Below are positions 11,515 through 22,195 of a stretch of 64,000 nucleotides of DNA, piece after piece. The stretch lies in the NCBI GenBank assembly GCA_027605045.1, contig JAQFWX010000003.1:1426001-1490000 (forward strand). Reading direction: 5' to 3'. Numbering within the stretch: position 1 is the first letter of the stretch; each line of letters opens with the position of its first letter. Below the pieces are notes generated by a model. It was not told where the DNA came from and did not search any database. It saw nothing but the letters and a program-made list of their open reading frames with translations. A program made the position numbers and the translations under genes. This stretch comes from Phallus indusiatus. Lineage: Eukaryota > Basidiomycota > Agaricomycetes > Phallales > Phallaceae.

Positions 11515-14500
11515 CTAAGAACGTTCTCTCGTCATAGATTTTCGCATAGAGATGAACCTCGAAGCAGAGGGTGAACCACCAGTAGCAGTGGAGAGCAACG
11601 AAGCTTGTCTCCCTCTTTCGAATTCAAGCCGTAAACGTACCGATCCTTCACCCTCACGTAAAGGCGCAGCAATTTCTTTAGATGAGCCACCTGGTGTCAA
11701 ATGATTCCAGATCTGGTGGGAAATCGCAACGATAAGACATGTGGTGTTTGGTGTCCGAAGATGAGAAAAAAATCCACATACGTCAATATCCACTTCCCCG
11801 AGTGCCCTATCTTTACCGAGCGTTTTATGATCCCAAACAGCGCAGTGCAAATATTTTGTATCGGAATTAATCAAGAACCTGCACGTTTCATCCCTACATA
11901 TTACGATTAGTCAGACGCTCCAAAAAAACTTGTGGAAGAGGTAATATCATTTTCTATCTTACCACTCAGGAGCAGTTGTCTTTCCCGCGTGCTTCGTTTT
12001 CTGCTCTTTATCACCCGCTTTAAGAACGACGTAGGGCTTGATGGTGTCTCCGCCTGAAGTACCAGGGAGATCTCGAGCTGAAAGGACAGTGACCTTCAAC
12101 ATTCCATAATCGTGAGGAGCACGCGAATCTCCATCCTCAGTCTTCGTGAAAGCAACTCCGGCAGCAGACCCAATGCTACCACCACCATTGGCGGCAGCAG
12201 CAACAGCTGAAGCGGGTACGACAACTGTATTATTGTTGTTGTCAACCACCGCAACCGCCCCATCCGTAGGAAGCTCTAAAGACGTTTTCGAGTCATTGGC
12301 GTCATCATGATGTCCTCGTCGGAACACCCCTTTCACAACTGTTAAACCCGCGTTCCCGACATTTCCAACACCGTGGACTATGCCTTTCCCAGCTCCCATC
12401 GGAATGCTCCCAACCTGAGTCATCGCCCGTCCAGCTGAAGAGAATGTCGAAGTGTTTTTCCGCGATTTGGCAATTATACTCGGCTGGAAGAGTAATGTTA
12501 CGTGGACTTCTCCTTTAACCCCGTGTTTGGCTGTGCTCAGAGGAATGGTTTTATTAACACCAACGAAAGGCTGAATATCTTCCAGGTCGATTCTCCCAAT
12601 ACCTAGTGACTTCGATTGTTCAATCTGATTCCAGTCAGAAACTTCAACTTCGAAATTCGAACCGACACGAGATGGCTAAATATGCAAGTCATAAAAATGT
12701 ATAATCCTGACAGTATAACATAAGTTAGGTCCTTACCACAGTAACTTGGAAATTCTCATTCCAGTTCGGGTTGAGTGTTTTCTTCACAGTTTGAGATCGG
12801 AAAACTTTTTGGCCGTTGAAAGTAAAGACGGCAAATGGATCAGAGGTTCCACTTCGATCAGCCGCAAGAATATCCTTGCCTTCCAACAACTGAACGTTAA
12901 GAATGCCCTGATCTAAAAGCACATTCATCGGTTTGTGTTAGCAAGAGTGGAGAGACATTCTACTTACTGTTTACGCTCTCCCTAGGCTCAAGGACGATAT
13001 CAACAGGAACATATTTGGCTTGGATTTGTACGGTACTTTCGTTTTCCATATTCTGGTCACGTAATATAAACTTGGCAGGTCCATCCTACAACCAAAGTAA
13101 TGTTAACAACGGTCAATCGCCATACTGAGAACGAAGGTTACCAATGCTTCATCCAAGAACGATTTGGCATCGGACTTAAATTCGGCTATCACAGCCTCTT
13201 TATCAATATCATCGGACTCATTCAGACGCAGGTATATCTGGCTGAAATCGAGTTCCTTGATAAATCCTTCTCCAGTCATGTCGAACTGGGCATGAACGCT
13301 CCGAGATTTCGGTGTCGTAAGAATGGGCCAATACCCATCGTCCATTAGAACTTCCAAACGCGATTTCTTCTTGAATTCACCCCCGACGACATTGAAAACG
13401 ATAATTCCGGATTCTGTTATACGGTGAGCACGTTCATGTTCAAGCGAAAGAATAGTAACTTCGTTGGACACATACGACACTTCAGTAGCTCCTCTTTCGT
13501 CATGTCCCTGCCTTCGAACTTGGGTTTTATCGGAGACCTAGGTGATGGTGGTGTATCTGAAGGTCCAGGAGATGGAGATCTGGGACTCGAGGTGATAGTA
13601 TGAGTTGGACTTGAAGCAACCAGCGTTTCGGACTCGGTCGACGAAAACGTCCCAATTCTCGATTTCTCAGCAGCCTGTTCAATTTCATTTGGCGGAGCGT
13701 CAAAGCCCATATTCTTCAAGAGGTAGCATGGAATAAACTCGGCTGTGAAATGGACTGTGCCTTTGGTAGTATGGCCTTTATCTTGATGCAATGGTTCCAC
13801 GTATGTTCTCTTTCCAGTAGAGAAGTACGGAACATCCCCATCCTCAGTTGCTTCTGAAATTAGGTCTCGGAGGCTCAATTCGGTGGAACCCAGCGAGCGG
13901 TCCTACAAAATGTACATGTTATAAATCGTCAAAGAGAGCTGTATACAGAGTCACGCACTTTCGTCAAATGTTGATAATCCATGCATTCCAATAGGATAAC
14001 CTATTTCGTTTTAGCTGGTGAAACTTGGTAGTATACACAAATTACTCACCTCTTTCGTTGAATGGACTGGAACATACACAAATTGATCCCACTGGGGATT
14101 CAGATCTTCAACAAAATCAGTAAGTTTCATGGGAAAAGATGGTAACAAAATCTCTTACTGTTGTTGATGACCTCGGTACGGGCCATAACTATATTGTGAA
14201 GCAGAACAGCGATATAAGGATCGCTCTAAACAATACTCTTTTAAGGAGAACAGGACTGGCTCGGTAAGAATACACATACCTTCCCTCCAAGGGTAGCCTC
14301 AACGTTTCTTACGAAGGAACGTTTAGATGAGTTTGATTAAAGGTATGAAACTTACTTGACGTCGACCGCCTTTTCGATCCTATTGAGTTAACAAAAGTCA
14401 ATAATACGGCAATGAAGTGCACAAGTATAAACCCATACCAAAGTCTGATGATACCAATTGGAGGAGTATAGTGTCCAGCACCTTGTAAACTGCCAGCCAT

Positions 14501-17132
14501 ATTCAGTGGCTTCCATTCAACACTTAATCTCGTTCTCCCAGATTTGCAATTGCTCAAAGGCCACCAATCTTTCCCCGCTTCCTTCTGAGCTTGCAAAAGA
14601 TCCTCCAACTTGAGTTTCGTGTAACCCAGAATGGGATCACTCAGGAAGTCTCTATCGTCGACTATATCGATAGTAATCACGCTCGACGAACGATCGCTGC
14701 AAAGGAATTCCGTTGAAGCCTCCCAGACAGGATCTCTTGTGTGTTTCATCTTTTTTGTTGTGAATATTGGCTCCTTCTGTGACGGTATTTGAACACGAGC
14801 GAAGGGATTTAATTCACCGGTCACAGACTTGCTATGATCGAGGTCTTTGGCTTGATGGATTGTTAATCTCACGATACCGACAGCTACGACGAATACGTGT
14901 CAGTATTACAGCTGCTGGTAGAATGAATTTGACTTACAAGTATGGGGTATCGGCTCTTCTTTGCCATCAACGACTACTGGTGTCAAGACAGGATAGAATG
15001 ACCTGATCGGAAAAAAGAATTGGATTAATGTTGAATGACTAATGAGGCAAAGGGTTCTCACAAGTCGAAGCGAAGTTCTCCCTTTGGCTTGCCATCGCGA
15101 ATGATATTTGCCACAAGATTTTCTTGAATTGCATCTTGCGCGAGAGGAGACAACTCATATGTAGCCATCCCTAATACGGTATCTTTGCGATGCTCGTTAT
15201 GATCGAGGACGGTCAAAGTCAAAGCCTCAGCTAATGAATTAATCAAGATGAATTTCGTTTCATGCCATGTAGGATTATGCCTGAATATTGAGGTATTAAG
15301 GGATTGTTGTGGCTTTAGAATTGAGATTTTTGTGCTTACGTGGAATCCTTCTTGCTCGTCCTGGCCAATTCAGCACGTTGATTGATGCTAAGACTGACAT
15401 ATGGGTCAGGAGAGCCACCGCCTATCTTGTTGGCCGATATTCCGCGAGCGTTGTGAATCGTAACCTGTAGAACGCCGATCGCTGTATCCAAAGGTGTACC
15501 GGAAAGCAGTTGCTCCAAGTTGAGTGTGAAAACTAAATAAAAACAAGCTTAATGTTACACTGTAATATACAAAGAAGTCCACTTACAGTTCGGGTCATAC
15601 ATCATAGGTCTAAGTGTTGCATGTGTCATCTCATGAATGAACGAAGAAAGACCAGGTATCTAGTAAACATAAGATATCTAGACGAAGGAAATACCACAGG
15701 AACCCAGGAAACATACACTGCCGATATCGAAACCAAACGTGTCTCCTCCAAGTGGTTTTAATACGAAATCTATCGTCGGTGGCTTCAAAAAGGTCAAATC
15801 AACAATTTGAACATGGGGAAAATTATTCATCAGCTTCATTTTGACACGCATCGACCCGACGAAAGTGATATCTTCAAGTCTATGGGCATTTCTTTCTCAA
15901 TTGACCATAAAAAAACCACAAAATGTCACTTACAGAATGGGCGCACCGGCAGAGGCAATTCCTCTGCCAAGGCGGACTGTGAGGGCAATTTTTGGATTTA
16001 CTTTGCGTTTTGCCTGTTTTGGTGTCATGTCGGAAATATCGTTGGGTGTAAATGATATTCCCCAATCCATCATTACGATGTCTTCTTCCGTCTCCGGAAA
16101 GGTTCGGACTGAATCTATACGAGGAGCTTTGTTACCCAACGTGAAAGTGGTCAGCCTAAGGGAGTCCAAAAAGGCGGGCGTATTCACGCTCAAGATCTGA
16201 TCGGCAATGGATCTTATAGTATCCGATAAGACAGGTTCGTATATGAGCCAAAAGCGATCTAAGAAATGGTTCATCCATTCCGCCGATTCATGTTCTGATA
16301 AAAGTCTCGTCTTGACGAGTTCCCGTTGAATGTCATCTCGGGCCCTGCGCCTCACACGAGCAATTGACGTGGTGTAATATGTATTGCAAAAAGCGAGAAG
16401 AATGATAATGGCACCCCAGCCCATTCGAAACAACGTCAGAAAATGGGTCCCAATAACTGCCTGTTTTGAGCCAATGTTAGCCAAATCTTCAGAGGAAATA
16501 AAATGACCAAACTGACAAAGATAATGACTGCCGCGTTATGATACCAGTCACCATAATATTGTTCTTTGAGGAAGGACGCGATGAGTTCTTTGTGGGATTC
16601 ATGTCCTGTGGGTGGAACCTCGTCCAAACCAGCCACTGCTCGCCATCCAATGCGAAACCAGTCGGGAACAGTCGGCAGAGCATTATCCGGAAGTGCGCCA
16701 GGCAATTTTGGGTCTTGATGCTCACTTGAAGGTGGGGACACAGACGAGGGAGACGGTGACGGAGTGGTATCGTTGTTTTTTTCGGATCGTGTGGTGTCGG
16801 TGTCAGAGATTGTAATAGTTGGAGCAGTTGAAGTATGAGCAGTATCGACAGCCAGTCCTGTATAATTAGCATCTTCTCAATGTCTGATTCTCACGAGTAA
16901 AAGAGCCATGGTTGCGCATACCTTTGGCTTCGCCGTTGCGGGCCATGGTCTTTATCCTGTCCTTGACGCTAGGTGTGGAATCCATACGCTCTTGAGGTGA
17001 TTGATTTGGGTCGAAAGTGTGAACGACAGCACCTTTTTCAGCGTCGGCTTGAACAAGAGTGTCTATCGCCAACTTGGGATCAGGAACTGCGCCGTCACCA
17101 CCGACTGCGGGAGAGATTACACCGTCCACCAT
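11515..17132 (-). CDS. Tricalbin-like protein: membrane hairpin, SMP domain and about five C2 domains
   Basis: An ER-plasma membrane tether and lipid-transfer protein of the tricalbin/extended-synaptotagmin type. N-terminal soluble acidic region (17132-16900); hydrophobic segments AAVIIFVSLVILFPLKIWL (about 16500-16560) and WGAIIILLAFCN (about 16390-16430). An SMP domain follows, starting ESAEWMNHFLDRFW (about 16240-16280) and running to about 15930. C2 domains are recognisable near 15510 (GVLQVTIHNARGI), 14870 (VRLTIHQAKDLDHS), 14290-13720 (LGGKSDPYI), 12920 (GILNVQLLEGKDILAADR) and 12120-11560 (GMLKVTVLSARDLPG). Linkers contain Ser/Pro-rich stretches near 13560-13640. The upstream open frame has no ATG before a stop, only GTG at 17165, so the ATG at 17132 (MVDGVISPAVGG) is chosen; an additional 5' exon is possible. 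The stop is TAG at 11515-11517. About 1,500 residues, the usual size for the family. Confidence 0.93.
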
Positions 17133-17545
17133 AGCGTCGTCTGGTGTGGTATGAAGGATAGACACGATGGCGCTATGTGACGGTCAGTGAGAGATAGGAA
17201 TATGAAGTGAAGGAGTGAGAGAAGGGCGAGTGCAAGGTATGGTGACTAGTGAGTGACGTCTATACAATGGCTGATATCAATATATCAATGGTGCATAGCA
17301 ATCGCACATACTTAGGACCACTCCGAGGCATTTGCCTGCCGCCCACTCCCGGTTAATATTCAAAAGGGACGTCATGCACGCGATGTGTAATTTCATAATT
17401 TCTGACAGCTTTGTATGTCCAAAGGACCGTACATATATGTCTACCTCTATTATTTGCAAATGCGATATTTTTAAAACGAATCTTAAACAGCCGTTTATAT
17501 TGCCCGCCGGGAAGACTGAATATATGTAAATACAGCGGCTACAGC
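17133..17545. other. Intergenic between tricalbin 5' end and NPL4 3' end
   Basis: About 410 nt, AT-rich, with no gene recognised. It must contain the tricalbin promoter and the NPL4 terminator. Confidence 0.4.
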
Positions 17546-19865
17546 TCAACCTAATGGCAATCCACAGACGTCGCAGTCTCCATCTGCATGTGGATTCTCA
17601 AATGTGCAGAATGGACACGTTTTGGTCGAAGCCACGCCACTTTGGTCCATAATTTGGTCGAAGACTTCAGGAGGGATGTCGTCATTATTTCCGACAGGAA
17701 CAGCATTACTATTGCTTGGCGGAAACGTAGCAGGCCGTCGTGGCGCTGTAAATGACAGCCAATTGGTACCTCAAAGAATCTCCAATTATTTATAGCCAAT
17801 GTGACTTACCTCCGCTTTCCTGAGCTATCGTCACCAATGTCTGCCAGCCAGAAGTAGCTAGTAGTGGGTCTAAAAGGGTGGGATTGTCTATGTCCGGGGC
17901 GGAGGCTACTTTTATCAAAATCGCCATCTCATCCTGCAACACAAATTAGGAGAACGGGGTTGCTAACAAGGTACAGGTGCAACTTGCCTCGGACAAAAGA
18001 TCAACCGTGCCCAAGAAGGAAACAAGATGCCAATCACTCAGCCACCGAGCTAGTTCAACCCGTGCAGCTGCATCTCCTGGTGTCGTTCCCTCTTTGCTGT
18101 TTCGTACTTCAAACGCTTTCCGTTTATACAACTCTCGCAACACAAGGTCAATATCCTGGTTCTCCAGTCCTGGTCGATTCTCAATGGGGAACGATATGGA
18201 ACGGAATAGAGGGGCAGGATTTTTCGGGAAACCATGGGTTACCTTAAATAGCAGTTTATAGATACTTGAAATAATGCAAATTTGAGAGAATTGACTCACG
18301 TTAAGTATCAGATATTCAACTGGGAAGCACGGCTTTGTACTCTTTTTGACTTCAATCCCATACTCGTTTTTATACCGAAAGAAGACATCCGGAACATATC
18401 TTGCCGAATTGGTATCTCGGTCTTCCTCCTTCACACGTACGATACCCGGGTCAACACTAGCTTCGATCATATCAGCTTCCACCATCGCACAAGCCTGCTC
18501 AGAAACCTGATATGCCTGTACATCAACACCACCTTCTTCTGTTCCCGAAAGCACAGCTGTTACTAGCCGAGAACTGAAATATCCGGTGTTAGACCAGCTG
18601 CAAGGGGTAGGATGACGAAGCTGCTCAGTGGCAGCAAAAATAGTTTCCAGCGATGACAAGAAGAACGAGTCTTGGTGCCGCTTGTAGATTAACTTTGTCT
18701 TGTCATCCTCATTCGGAGTCAGGTCCGTGAATATCATACCGACAATCACGAGCGGTACCGAAGCCTTGCTGGCGACGTTCTTAATCCGTTCCTCGTCTTC
18801 CCAGGGAAGACCTAGACTTAGCCCATCTAGCTCTCCTTCTTGAGGAGGCTCATGTATAGCTTCTACGACAGCTTTAATGCCCATCGGCACTTCGTCGTAA
18901 GGTTCATATCTTCCGATCAACCAGCCAAACCGTTGAGTAGCCGTTCGACGCCAAGCGTGAAGGAAACGGTCAATAATATCGCGATCCGCGAATTCAAGAT
19001 GGTCCACCATTCGGAAAGATTGAGACTGGAGTGTGATAGCAGAAGGCTGACACGCAGTACAGATACCTGCTGGCCATGGAGGGTGTCCACCCGCCGGACA
19101 GGGTGTTTTGACTTTGTATGAGAGCTTAGATAACGGAGGAAGAGCAGATGCGGAGGAAGGAGCGGCAGACGAAGGAGTAAGTTTCTTTAAATATGCGTGG
19201 AATGATAAATGCTTGATATTGTGCTGAGCGTGATAATTGGCATCGTAAGGTTCGAGTGGCATGCAATAGTCGCACATTGCATTTGCTCCGTGCTTACAAA
19301 ACCGGGCATCTTTAGATCGAGGAATCTTGCCATCTTGTTTTCTGTAGTATTTGTCCACAGCGTCTTCTTTGACAGTTTCCCATACCCGTGTCGGTTCAGA
19401 CGGTGTGGATTTCTCTGCCACACTAGTGGTGCCATCCGCTGTTGTTGAAGTCGACGCAGGAAGGGTCGTATACGAAACAAAAATCAAATCGCCATGTCTG
19501 TTAACCACATAATGTCAAAATATATCTCTTCGATGTAAATGTTAAAGGTAAATACTTGAGATTTAGACTTTGCAAAGACCGCTTTGCGAGACTCGAGATA
19601 TTGACTTCGCCTCCTCTCGGTCTATCTGATACCATGATTGAGTTGGGATCTGCATCTGTGGTGGTTTCTAATATCTGAGATAGAATGTGGAATGTAAACC
19701 AGCAGCTGTGCACAAAAGCCACATACCTTTTGGGTCAATTCCGATGCGAGTGCATTTGGAGGAAGTTCAAGACGAAAGTTTCCGTCCTTAGACCTAATAC
19801 GAATAATCTGCAGATGAGTTTGTATAAGCTATTACGTGAAAGAGAAACTATCAAATTTTTACCAT
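17546..19865 (-). CDS. NPL4: NPL4, ubiquitin-binding Cdc48/p97 cofactor
   Basis: With UFD1 it recruits Cdc48/p97 to ubiquitylated clients (ER-associated degradation, chromatin extraction). Domains in order: an N-terminal ubiquitin-like (UBX-like) domain (IIRIRSKDGNFRLELPP, about 19815-19770, continuing through 19700-19520); the zf-NPL4 region with FCKHGANAMCDYC and CPAGGHPPWPAGICTACQPS; the MPN-like NPL4 domain (HLEFADRDIIDRFLHAWR, RFGWLIGRYEPYDEVPMGIKA, PLVIVGMIFTDLTP); and a C-terminal RanBP2/NZF zinc finger CPFCTFENP with CDVCGLPLG just before TGA at 17546-17548. The start is unusual. The first coding exon is only ATG (19863-19865), followed by GTAAAA and an intron ending CTGCAG before IIRIRSK. 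An in-frame intron between YLILNV and THGFPKNP stays open, so a naive reading frame includes spurious residues. Full length, about 640-650 residues. Confidence 0.95.
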
Positions 19866-19941
19866 TGTGGCTCGTGGTAAACAGAAAGGTGACGCGTTGA
19901 CGAGCGAGGAGCGACGTCAGCGTTTTCAATTCAGGTTACTA

Positions 19942-19949
19942 TTACGTAA
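19942..19949. promoter_or_regulatory. TTACGTAA palindrome upstream of NPL4
   Basis: Perfect bZIP-type palindrome (Yap1/PAR-like half-sites TTAC/GTAA) 77 nt before the NPL4 start codon. Site identity is seen in the sequence; binding is inference. An identical octamer lies in the chorismate synthase promoter. Confidence 0.35.
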
Positions 19950-20271
19950 CGCGAATATCTCTACGCGTTGATTTCTTCAACCTTCTCCAAAAATCCAGAA
20001 GATACATTTATTAAGACTTATTACAGCAAAACATATTTTCTGATGTGTAGAGAGAAAAAGTTGAGGTGTCGTTGAAATCCACCTGACGTGAGTGAAGCCT
20101 GAAAGTGGACAGTAACCCGCCTCAGACCTCATTTCTGTTAGAAGGATTTTATCTTTTTCTGTGAGAAAATACTATTGAACCTGCTTGACTTAGGTGTTGG
20201 TAAAGTTCTACTAACTAATTAATTCGGAACGAGGGCAGGGTACAGCGTGAAGTCACGGTCACACATATTGT

Positions 20272-20277
20272 CACGTG
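20272..20277. promoter_or_regulatory. CACGTG E-box in the NPL4-SERF divergent spacer
   Basis: CACGTG 47 nt ahead of the SERF-like ATG in a 458-bp divergent promoter shared with NPL4. Recognised only by sequence; may act as a bHLH or bZIP site. Confidence 0.3.
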
Positions 20278-20323
20278 TTCCTCATCAATTCCTCCTCTCA
20301 TCGATTTTCTATCGAGAACATTC

Positions 20324-20703
20324 ATGACCAGTACGTCCCCAAATTATTCCAGAGCTACCATAAATCCTCATACCTATACCAGGGGGTAATCAAAGAGACC
20401 AAGATCGACTTAAAGCTCAAAAGAAGGCTGCTGCCCAAGCCAAAGGCAAAAAAGAGTCCGGGACAAGCCTCCAGAAACGCAAAGAGGCGTACGTCTTTTT
20501 CCATCTGTTCTCCATTAGAAGAGTTGGCATACTCATTTTATGTCTTTCTTTAGTGATGCCGAAGCCCTTCGCGAGAAACAGAAAGTACGTGATGAGCTGT
20601 CGTCACTTTTGTCGTACTAATCGTCCGTTCCAAATTATCACAGCGAAAAGAAGCTGAAAAGACTGCAGCCCCTGCGGGCGGTGGTGGCGGAACAACAAAA
20701 TAA
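20324..20703 (+). CDS. SERF/4F5-family small basic protein
   Basis: Four small exons encode about 66 residues. Exon 1 is just ATGACCA (20324-20330). Exon 2 (20383 on) completes MTRGNQRDQDRLKAQKK and continues with an Ala/Lys/Gln-rich stretch to GTSLQKRKE. Exon 3 adds ADAEALREKQK. Exon 4 adds RKEAEKTAAPAGGGGGTTK, then TAA at 20701-20703. The start MTRGNQRxxxRxKxQKK is the hallmark of the 4F5/SERF family. These highly charged, largely disordered proteins are known in animals and worms as modifiers of amyloid aggregation and, more generally, as RNA/nucleolar-associated. Function in fungi is poorly known. Because the exons are 7-100 nt, simple frame scanning misses this gene. Divergent from NPL4, another proteostasis gene. 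Confidence 0.85.
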
Positions 20704-20900
20704 TATTAGAGAAGGCCTTGAATGTCCAACAAGGCAGACTGTTTCTTTGGATCTCAAGGCTACGGGGAATGTCTGTGTTTTACATTGTACTGAACGATTT
20801 CTGCTTGTTTTTCCATTCCTTACTGTTTTACCCAATAGCATTCCCTATCGCATCATTTGATTAAAACTAAGATCACTTTCTGGATTCAGTTTTTGAAAAG

Positions 20901-21706
20901 TCATCCACGTTTAACTTTGGCTGAAGGGCCGCTGTAGACCTGCCGATTAATGCCCAGCAACCACGCGACTCTGTCATTTTGAACATCAGGCACTTTTTTA
21001 GTATGATGATCAACCAAAATGACGTATGCTTACCGTACAACGAAAAGGAATGATGTAAACGTAATATTGCCGTGTGTCATGGGATTCCAAGCGGAAGGTG
21101 TGTAGCGAATTTGTGAAGGAAGACCAATGAAGGATAGGCCAACGCTACGCAGAATTGAAGTTTAAAAGCAATCACGTAGATAGTTAACTTGACTTACTGC
21201 GATACCTATTAAAAACACAAACGTCAGTCAAATCTGTTTTATGTGAGATGAAAGTGAACCTACATCTGCTATGGCTAGCGCAGTCAACATGGCACGAACA
21301 ATCTTCTCTTGTGCCACTGGGTTATTTGGAAGAGCATCTCTCACAGCTCTGAAAACCAAAGATGAAATAAGACCTAGCAGGAAGTAACCTACAAATTTTA
21401 AGATGATAACATGAGAAAATTATAGTAGAGTTTTTGAGATAAAATATAACTCGCAATTTCCCAATTGCCATATAGCCATTTTGGTGCGCTCATCGAGTGA
21501 GGACAAGGCATTGGGCAAAGGTATCAATTCCGAATGAAACCAAAGAGCACCTGGGAAAATCCATGCCAAAACTGCGGGACTGATAGTGGAAACTGTTCAA
21601 AATAACATGAGCTTGAACTCCAGTGACTAAAGTACTCGTCCTCACTAGGTTCTAAATGCAAAAACAAGAGTTTATAAAACCCAGGGAGCGCGGGAAAGTC
21701 AGACAT
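20901..21706 (-). CDS. Small multi-pass membrane protein, DUF7704-like
   Basis: Spliced reading gives MSDFPALPGFYKLLFLHLEP, then ISTISPAVLAWIFPGALWF, then LPNALSSLDERTKMAIWQLG, NCYFLLGLISSLVFRAVRD, LTALAIADV, SFIGLPSQIRYTPSAWNP, and a last exon VAWLLGINRQVYSGPSAKVK ending at TGA 20901-20903. Four hydrophobic segments and the N-terminal PPFYKxxFLxLEP-like signature match the small fungal DUF7704 membrane family; no biochemical role is known. Start: the first ATG is 21706; the frame extends upstream only through a TTG. About 160 residues with at least four introns. Tail-to-tail with the SERF gene (197 nt between stops). Family assignment is from memory of the pattern and less certain than the gene itself. 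Confidence 0.75.
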
Positions 21707-22195
21707 GTTGGTTGTCGCGTTCAAACTTGCTTTTCAGATTTGATGTTTCCAAAAAGATCCGCAGCAATTTTCTGACGTCAGATATCAACAACGACTGATC
21801 TAAAAATAGCCGAACGCCTGAGAAGAACGTATAGAGGATTGTATTTGCTACATAAATTGGTTACAACAGCTTGTGCGACCAAATAATCTACAATAATGGC
21901 TGGTGCAGGAAAATCGAAAAAAAAAAAGTAATTGTTGAATTGAAATGAGGCGAGAAAAAAAGAGAAAATTTCCGAAATGACAAGTAAGCAGTAAATATAA
22001 TCAAATATGAAAGAAAATCATAAGTGAAACCCGATCCAAGACTGACATGTATATAGAAAACCGAGGAGGGGGGAGTAAACAACGTGTGAACAACGAAACG
22101 GAAGAGGGAAAGAAATCCTAGACAAAAAAAAGAGGGGACTAAACTAACATAATTCAAGGCTGAGAAAAAGGAAAAAAAAAAGATCGCAAATCATA
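21707..22195. other. Intergenic, low-complexity A/G-rich on + strand
   Basis: About 490 nt between the DUF7704-like gene's 5' end and the phosphatase stop. The part from 21890 to 22190 is rich in poly-A/AG runs on the + strand (T/C on the coding strand), consistent with the 3' UTR of the phosphatase. No gene seen. Confidence 0.4.
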
